This document shows positions 45,055 to 52,711 of a stretch of DNA of 52,711 nt, in pieces. How positions within the stretch are numbered: the first letter of the stretch is position 1; the number at the start of each line of letters is the position of its first letter. Position numbers and translations under genes: made by a program. Under the pieces are notes generated by a model, which ran no database searches, was not told the origin of the DNA, and saw only the letters and a list, made by a program, of their open reading frames with translations. The stretch is from NCBI GenBank assembly GCA_010015675.1, contig ML976987.1, positions 235,073 to 287,783 on the forward strand, read 5' to 3'. The stretch is from Byssothecium circinans (taxonomy: Eukaryota > Ascomycota > Dothideomycetes > Pleosporales > Massarinaceae).

Positions 45055-45888
45055 ATGCAGCCTCTTCCTCCCCGTGGCTCTGAACCAGCCGATTCCGCGA
45101 GCCTTCCCGCCGCCCCTCCCGCCTCGTTACGGCCTCCAGCGCTCCCGCCAAACCACCTTGTTCCGCGACCGTCCAAGAACATCCGGGAACTATCATGGCC
45201 GCAACGCCGCAACCTCTCAATTCCACCCAGCATGCACATCTCCTCCATGCAGGGACGCGATAACCAAGGGCGCGAACAGGTAGCGCGATTCACCCTGCCG
45301 CTCTCTCTGTTCCAGGCGGTCTCCACCAAGGGCAACGACGTCAACTACGCCCTTCCAACCCCCACCCTGAGCGTGCCTTACGTTGCTCCACCCGCCATTG
45401 CGCACATAATCAAATGGCTCATCGACGTCATCAAAAACGAGGTTGTACCCGAGCTTCCCTTCATCGAAGACGCTGCGCAGACGAACCACCGCATTAAGGG
45501 TCTGAGCATCGAGAAGAACGTGCAGGTCATATATGCGAGCAAATCGCTAGGCACGAAGAAGTACACCGAGGATATGTACCAGACGTTCGCGGACTATTTC
45601 TTGAACGAGCACCTCGTGCAGATGGATATGGTGCTCTACAATTCTTCAGGGTCTAACGACGGCCTGTTCTGGTGAGCTCACGCCTCTTCATTCAGACTAG
45701 GCCAACGACTGACTAGAAACAGTATCATCGCTAGCCGCCTCGCGCACATGAGGTATTACGACTGGAAGTGGAAGGGCTTCAAGGGGTTCCGGTCCTGGAT
45801 CGGTAGCCGCCCGAACCTGAAAGCCGCGGTTTGGGAGAGGATGCAGGAGTTGGCGGTGGCTGATAATGTGTATCTAGACGCATTTTAA
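45055..45888 (+). CDS. BTB-like family protein, short form (paralogue 4)
   Basis: Two exons (45055-45671, 45723-45888; 51-nt intron GTGAGC..ACAG) give 260 aa. The lead is Pro/Ala-rich (residues 1-45). The family core is reduced: YVAPPAIAHIIKWLIDVIKN matches the TPNAVxxIxKWL segment of paralogues 2 and 3, and LSIEKNVQVIYASKSLGTKK, YTEDMYQTFADYFL corresponds to their helical section. The C-terminal exon (ASRLAHMRYYDWKWKGFKGF, RSWIGSRPNLKAAVWERMQE) is Trp/Arg/Lys-rich. The N-terminal LRDGxDLxKW signature is only faintly visible (NIRELSWPQRRNL). It is the most divergent of the four. The start follows a likely 5' UTR intron and is the first ATG. No enzymatic motif. Confidence 0.7.
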
Positions 45889-47133
45889 TGCGCGATGGTG
45901 TGGGCTTGATGTGAGACACACCTTTTAAGCAGCTCATAGATTCTGAGCATAATGCGTTTAGTGTGGATCAGATAGCGAGTCATACTCTGGTAGAGATTAT
46001 TGAGATTTTACACAGACTTTCAAGTTCGCAACGCCTATATAAATATTGAATATTAACTCCAAGAAGAAGTTTCGTGTGGACTTAAAGATCAGGTTGAAGA
46101 AGAAGTCCGGTTTGAGCCTCGGAATGCCACTAGAGCACCGAAATGCCTCAGCAACAGCACAGAAGGCACTATTTAAGAGTGTGCGTTACATACTAGTATG
46201 AATGAGAGGTCAAATTCTCTATAGATTTACTGCCAATATCTCATTCACTACATACTAGCCAGACATCAACTTAGCTAAACGAGTAGGAGAGATTGTTTAT
46301 CTATCCCTCTCTCCGATTCAATAAGATCGGGCTATAGCTATACGGATTTAAGGTGGGCATTTGCGTCATCTAGCGGTCACAGTATGTAAAATCTTGAAGT
46401 ACAACGTTTACGGGTTACTATACGATGAATTGGCGACCTTATCAAATGCACACGTGGTGGCAGTGAGAGGGATCCATCTCTTGAAATATGTGGATTTAAT
46501 CGAATACATGTAGGCTTCTATAGGAAAGGTATAGTTTGAAAGGTCATTAAGGGGGAATATTGGCCAGTGCCATGACAGCCCTTCGACACACTTCTACACC
46601 ATCCTGAGCGCGTATCCACGAAGCCTATTCAGTCGCATTAGCAGGGATTTGAGACGTCGCTACAAAGATACGGACACGTATAACATATAATACGTAGGCT
46701 CCATTTAAGGGCGAGGTCTGTGGATTTTTAAAACGAGGAAACATCGACCATGACATGAAATAGACGCATTTGACGACTTTGACCATTACCGACGGTATAA
46801 ATCCTCATCCACCACCTGTGACCACTCCTCACAGTCAAAAGCCTCCCGCACCAAATATTCTCCCCTTACAGTCCCTTTGAATCTCCTAATACATCTCGCC
46901 CCGCGGCCCCAACCGAGTCACTTTATGTTGGAGGTGAACAGGCCTGCTCTTCTTTTCCGGCCTCTACCACAGGTATATCCGCTTTTCCAAGGTCACACTG
47001 CAAGCGCCGAGATCCTGAACCCATGTACTCGATCAAACTGGGGTCCAGGGGAAGCACGGCACGGATTTATCGGAAGAAGCAGTCGTCACGCCGCAGCGCG
47101 GCGGCACCACAAAGAGAAGATACAAGGCCCTCC

Positions 47134-47360
47134 CATGAACGGGCTGCTAGCGCGGTTCTCGCGGCGTGCGCGGATGTAGGAACTATGCCATTTTCTCTGT
47201 ATTTTTTATAGTTATATATATCCTATTATTCCTTTGTATAGCCAGAGTAGAATTTAATACCTCTAGTTGCAAGCAAAACACTTATATGACAAGGTATCTG
47301 ATTCTCGGACTTTCTACGCACAGGCGTAACCCCACCGAACGCGCTAGCAGCCCGTTCATG
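47134..47360. repeat. Inverted repeat, 21-bp perfect core
   Basis: CATGAACGGGCTGCTAGCGC plus G at 47134-47154 has its exact reverse complement at 47340-47360, 185 bp apart. Weaker, GC-rich similarity extends outward on both arms (GCGGCGGC.. strings near 47100 and 47395), so the arms may be 70-90 bp. The loop is AT-rich. It could be a small inverted-repeat element or a palindromic rearrangement. Confidence 0.75.
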
Positions 47361-47682
47361 GAGGGGGATTGTACAACAGTGATACCGCGCCGCCGGCGCC
47401 GCGTACTCTACCTCAACAGACGGCGCGGTTTCATTTGCTACCGCAATGGGAAAATAGCCAACCAAGGCTTGCCGCAAGGGGTCGGAAGCGAGCCTTGTGC
47501 CGACGTGTAAGATTAACGGTCGGGTATAATAGCCTCCGCGGAGCTGCACGCAATTGTGGAGTGCAGGTGAAAGAAGACCTGGTTCCCTGTTTTTACGATG
47601 CCATGCCGTTTTATACGGAGAGACTGCGCCGCTTGTGATTTTGGGTGGATGGGGTGAGCGTCAGTCATGGGGGAATAAGCGT

Positions 47683-47754
47683 GCGATCGCTCATGAGTGA
47701 GTGAGTACTATGTACTCATTACTCCTTGATCACGCATGAGCGATGAGTGATCGC
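47683..47754. repeat. Imperfect palindrome / hairpin
   Basis: Outer arms begin GCGATC and end GATCGC; the centre GAGTAC TAT GTACTC (47703-47717) is a perfect stem with a 3-nt loop. The words CTCATG, ATGAGCG and GAGTGA recur from 47690 to 47800. Confidence 0.65.
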
Positions 47755-48327
47755 CCTCGTGAGGGACAGGTAATGAACGATTGCTCATGTCGCTCATGGG
47801 CGGTTCCCCATCACTGGTGTGTGAATGTGTAGAGTGATTATGCAGCTGGCTTATTTAGGTGGAAGGTGGCTTCGAATGACAAGGTAAAATGCAGAGACGT
47901 AGGGATCGAAGCAGATACAAGTGCCTTCTCAGGCAGGACGACGGCGTCGATGTTATCACGCTTCCGCAAAATGACGTATTCTGCCATGTGAGCTCTCGGA
48001 AAGCTTGCCGTCGATCACAAGCACGAGAAAGGCTCGATTTGTGACTTTTGGTATTCTTTTCTTTACATGCGAATGCGATATGATGTGATGCAATGATGCG
48101 GCCGTATGTACGCTGCCGTGATTCCCGTACCTATGTATCCAACATATGAAAGCCGAGCTACGGCGGCGCAGCATCACCGTTCCAGCTGGTTATCTTACAA
48201 TCCCTCCACCCATCCGCACGCTGATGTTCAGTCCCGCCCATTTACACCGTAGCCCCTGAAGAACGTCAAAGCAGTCCGCCTCGCGGTCTCACTCCTTCCC
48301 ACTATCCAAGCAGAGCATCAGAGCGCA

Positions 48328-49746
48328 TCAGACGCTCGATAATCGTCCCCTAATGTGTCTCTCCTCGTCTTTTCTCTCCATCTCCCGTTCTTCCTCGATA
48401 GTTCGCAATTCGATCTGTCCACCAGCTGTAATTTTCGTCTCGGTGAAGCCGAAATTGAATCCATTCATTGACACTGGACTCGAAACCATGCTAGTGGTAC
48501 TCCCACTCAGGAGCGACATCTGCTTGCTGTCTTTGGGCTGGTGACTGACGGCCCATGTAAAGCTTCTCCGGCCAGGATCGTTACCGCCGGCGGTCGAGGG
48601 GATGCGTCTGGAAGTTAAAGATTGGTGGACATCGCGGAGGAATGGGCGGAGGACGGGCACGCATTGGACGATTATTGTGCCGGCGACTTCGGAGGAGTAC
48701 CTAAGGTTGTGGTTAGTGGCTGCGATGTGGTTGGTGCCGAGGCGCTTCGTGATTGGTGGAGATAGGGTCGTGCGAGGAGTGAGGGGTTCGAAGAACCTTG
48801 GCCCACGATGAACGGTCAGACATACCAAACATTGGATAAACCATTCCGCCAGTAGTAAAGGGGATCTCTTTTGTTCCCTTCGTCTTTCCAAGCCGTACGC
48901 ACTGCTGCGACGATCGCAACACTGCAGTTGTGTTAGCTAGGCATAATTGTAGGCCTGGATGCGACTTACACTACACCAAGACTCATGGCGAGGCAGAGGC
49001 CGATTTTCTCGGCTCTACGCATAGGAAGCTTCCAGGTGAGAAACCATGGAAATGCTGCAAAGATAAAGTCCATCGTGATGTTGACGACTAGATGATTCGT
49101 CAGTGTCGTGATTCATTTTACTGCACCATTGAGAGCGACGTACTGTTTCCGCCCTCCTTAAAGTCTTCACGGAACTTCTTGTTGACGCAGAAATCCAACC
49201 TGTACCAAACATCGTAACTTGGCGAGTCGCACAGTTTTGCCCACTGCACAAAAACCTTCGCGACCATGTAGCAATTCATAATGATAATGCAGAGCCAGAG
49301 GATGCACTGCTGCCACCGTTCCGTCAACTTGAGCAGCGTTACTGCGAAAGCGGTTTTGGTCCAGGCCTGGCCGACGAGGGTGCCGCATGATGTGATGTTG
49401 ATGAGGATATGCATCCGGTCGTCCCATTTTGCGCCGTTTTGCGTGACATAACCGGTAGCGTATTCGTATGAGATGAGTGAGTTGTTGGCGGCGAGAACGC
49501 ACTTGTATTCTATTAGCTTGGTCGCAATACAGAAAAGGTTGAAGAACCACTCACCCAGGACGCAAGAAGAATGTAATCGTCCCACCACACTCCGTGTCGG
49601 CGGGTGAGCTTCACCCAAAAACGCAACCCAAGCAAGACTGACGCACCAGCGAACAGTGACCATAAACCCGCATTCACATTCTTCTCCGGCGACAGATAGA
49701 CGATGTTCTCGGATTTATCATCGTCTTCCCGTTGGTGCAACCACAT
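48328..49746 (-). CDS. Rhodopsin-like seven-helix integral membrane protein
   Basis: Five exons (49746-49555, 49501-49144, 49087-48970, 48921-48826, 48700-48328; introns 53, 56, 48 and 125 nt) give 378 aa. Seven hydrophobic segments are visible: AGLWSLFAGASVLLGLRFWV, DYILLASWCVLAANN, CGTLVGQAWTKTAFAVTLL, ILWLCIIIMNCYMVAKVFV, VNITMDFIFAAFPWFLTW, IGLCLAMSLGVVVAIVAAV and VAGTIIVQCVPVLRPF. The RRHGVWWDDYILL motif at the end of helix 1 and the start of helix 2 is typical of the fungal rhodopsin-domain (PTH11-related) family. The long cytosolic tail (about 260-378) is Ser/Thr- then Glu/Arg-rich. There is no N-terminal CFEM domain. The ligand is unknown; relatives are thought to be plasma-membrane sensors. 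The start is the first ATG. Confidence 0.9.
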
Positions 49747-51870
49747 AGTCACTCCTCAGACTCCAGCAGAGGAGGTCACATAAAACGGCTCGTTCATGGA
49801 TCGGCAGCTCAGCGCAGAGAAAGAAGAATAAGAAGAGTAGTATTAACGGATGGGGAATGGGAAAGGAAGGAGATCGTTGGTTAGGGATGGGAGAACCCGT
49901 TCCTTGGTAGGGTAGCAACCGCCTGGCTATCCCTGACCAGGGAGCGGGGTGTGCGTAATGTCGGAAGGTCGCTAAACTTTGTTTAGGTAGTGAATGTTTG
50001 AAACCGCGAACGCTGCTGGTATGGACCTAGCTAGCTACCTTTCCCGCAAGCCTGGAACATGTCTCCACCACGTGGAAAAACGGTGGCAGATTAGAGAAAA
50101 GCAAATGTCTGTGTTTTGGCTCCGTTCGCTGTTGCCGTCTGAGCAACATGATGATATTTTGACACTCGGCCGGTCGCACGCTACGTTCAGCCTTCCCTCG
50201 CTTCGAGCAAAGTTAGACAGCCTTCTGTCAACGTCGAATAGGTAATCAATTAACCGATTTTCTCCACCACAGAGAGACTTATTCGTGTCCCATGCTTCAT
50301 TGTTGGGCGGAGGGCGTTCTGGGCACCCAATCCCAGCACCGCAAAAATCCACCACTTGTTTCCGCTTCCCCAAGCTCAGCTATCCATGCGCGCGCACACA
50401 CCTCTTCCAAGAGGCGGTTTCGCGAGATCGCACAGCCAGGGGGAGGCGGTCTAGGACAAGCCCCGATAAACTAGGCCACAATCTCAGCGTCCCGAAACCA
50501 CCCAATATCAGATTCCCACACAATGCCTGCTTCATATATTACCTTCATTTACTCACACGGGAAAAACTGTGAACCCGGTAGGGATTGATGCGCTGGGCTC
50601 GTTTCGAGGCTTATGAAATCGTCAGATTGGGGATGAGGGGGATTGAATTTCCCGGGTGGGAATCGGATGAGCTGATAGCTTCCGTATCACCGTACTGAAG
50701 CGCGGGTGATGTCGCGTTCGGATGCCGATGCCGCCGCGGATGCTCCAGCCACACTGTCACATTTGTGGCTGTATCAGCTGCGGGCGCGCTAACGCCATGG
50801 GGAAACGCCGGTGAATGGTCACAGGGGCACCTTGGCCTTGGCTATATGTTATTGTTCGACCAGGAATTCTTTCATCGAGCTGGTGAACTGTTGTTGTCAA
50901 TGGTATCTCGAGATTCGGGCAGCCAATAATGAGCCGACAACAGGGCCCTGTGAGGCACATTGTTTCATCGCCGCCAAGAGGCCCCGATGCAGTTCGCGGC
51001 ATCCTCCACGAGACAGAAAACGAAGCAGACGCACGTTCCCGACAGGAACAGGCATTTCCACACACGATCGAACACAACTAAAACTCTTGGCCCCCGTGAA
51101 GCCACCGCGAAACTCCCCTGCGAGTCGGTACCTCACAGCACGTCAAAAACAGACCCTGATGATGGTGGGAATACCAACGTCCATAAGCACAAGGTATGTA
51201 CGTCAACATAGGCCGGTTCCGAGCTTCGCTAAAGTTACCATGGTACGTACAGTGAATTTTGCGAGATTAGTCTCGCGTAGATTTCCTCGTTGCAGAAGCA
51301 TGGCAATCCCATCAGGCGGTACCTGTGGAAATAAGGATGCCTCGTTTACGCAACTTTACGAGCTGCACCTGCGCCCCAAGATCGTGCAATTTATGAAGCT
51401 TGGACGGATTCTAGATGCGCTTCATGTGCTAAGAACGTCGAAAACACCGGATCGCAATCGGAACCACGGTACCTACCATATATTCTCGCACCGATAAGAA
51501 ACACGCAATATGAGGCGGGACCAAACCATTGGGTAGAAGGGCCTTAAACACATCCATGCTAGTGAAGCGCGATCTTACCGTTTCCTGCTAGGGGTTTCCC
51601 ATCATCGCGAGATTTTTCAATCGGCGGTTCCAATCGTGTTCCTCAGGTGATATTTTAGGAGAGGTCGTGAGAAGTTATATGCACGCGTGGGCTTCCGGGT
51701 TGCCCCGAGAGCTTCAGGGTTTCCGCGAAAACTAATCAGGCTCGATTCCCATAGATGTGACTTCAAAACAATACATTCCAACACGGAAGGCCCGCACGCT
51801 TTGTCTCATTAGGTAATCGCTCCAAAAGCCTGCATTCTTGGAAAATTAGTTGCACAATTCTAGCTGCTGC
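49747..51870. other. Intergenic region
   Basis: Promoter of the minus-strand membrane protein to about 50000; the rest has no gene with recognisable motifs. A frame at 50811-51497 begins at GTG and is Arg/Pro-rich without protein-like pattern. The last 8 bp (51863-51870, GCTGCTGC) should be the left target duplication of the hAT copy that follows. Confidence 0.5.
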
Positions 51871-52711
51871 CAGACTTGTCAACAATCAAGCGGCTTGCAA
51901 GCGCTTGATTGATAGCTTGATAACTATCAATCCCATCAAGTCAAGCTCGCCTATACTAATTTTTTAGCAATCCAAGCTGAGGAGGGTCAGCTTGATTGTT
52001 TAGCTTGATGGGCTTGATTAAGGTAGCGCGTGAGGCTGCTCGTTTTGCAGCAGGAGCGATCTTATGATAGGTTTTTGGTGTTGTAGTCGTCGCAGTACTA
52101 GTACGTAATCAGCCTAACTTCTGCAACACTATACTCCCTCTACCAGCCACCTAAACAACCCACTATCGCGTTATTTTTTTTGCTCCCATCGCCCTTATCG
52201 TATTGCCACCGCCATGCCTCCTACGAAACGCGCCTCTGATAACCTTACTCGCCCGAAGAAACGCGTCAAATCCTCCACCGCCCGCGGCACTGTCAGCCAG
52301 CCTATAGCCGTCGATAGTCAGCTATCGCCATCGCCGTCGCGTCTGTCGCCTCGCAGAGGTCTCGTAGAGGCGTCCCAGGCTTCAACTTTTGAGTCGCAAC
52401 TACGCGAGTCGCGGCCTGAAGACGCTATCGTCGCGCCTACCAAGGGCAGCGAGAGGGTAACAGCAGCCTCGTCGGCAGCAACCCCAGATAATGAGACCTT
52501 GCAAGAGGCGCTGGACGCGAGCCTTATGGACGACTTTAAGGGAATCAATTAGGGGCGTTTACGCAAGTATATGAAGCCGCTCTCGTCGCAGAAGTCGCGC
52601 AAGAGCTAGATCTATCGCTATAGCTACCGCGTTGCGCTGCTGAAGGACCCAAGTAAGCTATACTTCGTGTGCCGTCACTGCTACGAGCATAAGTACACAG
52701 ATACCGGCGTC
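51871..52711 (+). mobile_element. hAT-family DNA transposon, copy 2 (truncated by window end)
   Basis: Begins CAGACTTGTCAACAATCAAG and is almost identical, base by base, to the right end of copy 1 read on the other strand, so the two are in inverted orientation 37 kb apart. The subterminal ATCAAGC/GCTTGAT words are present. Only the first 841 bp lie in the window. Confidence 0.95.
52214..52711 (+). pseudogene. hAT transposase, 5' part, inactivated (copy 2)
   Basis: Starts with the same ATG and the same first 110 residues as copy 1 apart from a few substitutions. A TAG at 52550-52552 replaces the Trp codon that copy 1 keeps (GID-W-GRL becomes GIN-stop-GRL), and a second TAG (about 52606) replaces the Trp of KSWIYR. 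TATGGC to TATAGC nearby is another G-to-A change. The zinc-finger-like CRHCYEH is reached just before the edge. Copies 1 and 2 are broken at different sites, so both were hit after they diverged. Confidence 0.9.

Larger units (their letters stand above)
45889..48327. other. Intergenic region with inverted repeats
   Basis: 45889-46870 is AT-leaning and featureless. 46877-47640 contains an inverted repeat with a perfect 21-bp core (47134-47154 and 47340-47360). 47683-47754 is a hairpin-forming stretch rich in CTCAT/ATGAG words. The frames across 46877-47549 use non-ATG starts or simply reflect the repeat. 48180-48327 is the 3' UTR of the minus-strand membrane protein. Confidence 0.5.

Noticed and set aside
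46877..47549. Frames sharing the text HERAASA on opposite strands
   Set aside because: The shared text comes from the 21-bp inverted repeat; starts are not ATG or the frame is short, so no gene was called.
50811..51497. 228-codon plus-strand frame
   Set aside because: Begins at GTG, Arg/Pro/Ser-rich, no domain, no splice logic; probably chance.
1..52711. CRISPR arrays, rRNA genes, bacterial-type operators or riboswitches
   Set aside because: None seen; the eukaryotic (fungal) gene structure makes the bacterial feature types unlikely.

Overview
The window looks like nuclear DNA of a filamentous ascomycete (Pezizomycotina, probably Dothideomycetes; this is inferred from gene content, not proven). 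Genes have several short introns (mostly 45-130 nt, GT..AG). AT-rich wastelands alternate with GC-richer genes. Decayed reading frames carry TAG/TAA where Gln or Trp codons are expected, the pattern left by repeat-induced point mutation (RIP) or similar C-to-T decay. Typical fungal families are present: HET/NACHT, a rhodopsin-like integral membrane protein, a sterol-glucosyltransferase-like enzyme and a hAT transposon.

Layout. 1-1.27 kb: TA-rich, RIP-like. 1.27-2.95 kb (+): Ric-8/synembryn. 3.7-4.85 kb (-): phosphoserine phosphatase, head to head with an SDR oxidoreductase (5.3-6.4 kb, +). 7.0-10.8 kb (+): large sterol-glucosyltransferase-like protein. 11.3-15.2 kb (+): an F-box/2EXR-like gene split by a 3.05-kb hAT element whose 8-bp target duplication, inverted repeats and restored reading frame can all be read. 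15.9-16.75 kb: SDR pseudogene with a 15-bp triplication. 17.3-18.9 kb (+): RBR-type E3 ubiquitin ligase. 19.1-20.4 kb (-): alpha/beta hydrolase with one nonsense codon. 23.4-26.2 kb (-): long secreted cysteine-rich repeat protein with dibasic sites before the repeats. 27.8-45.9 kb (+): four divergent BTB-like paralogues plus a relic of a fifth, in AT-rich spacer. Between the last two lie a GC-rich PQQ-type sugar dehydrogenase of bacterial style (40.5-41.6 kb, -) and a HET-NACHT pseudogene (about 42.0-43.5 kb, -). 48.3-49.75 kb (-): seven-helix rhodopsin-like protein. 51.87 kb to the right edge (+): a second, inverted copy of the same hAT element, cut by the window end.

The left part (Ric-8, serine synthesis, SDR, glucosyltransferase) is ordinary core genome. 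From about 11 kb onward it behaves as an accessory region with mobile elements, broken genes, a paralogous family and a candidate processed secreted protein. No operon-like logic applies. The most promising undescribed items are the dibasic-flanked cysteine-rich repeat protein and the BTB-like family.
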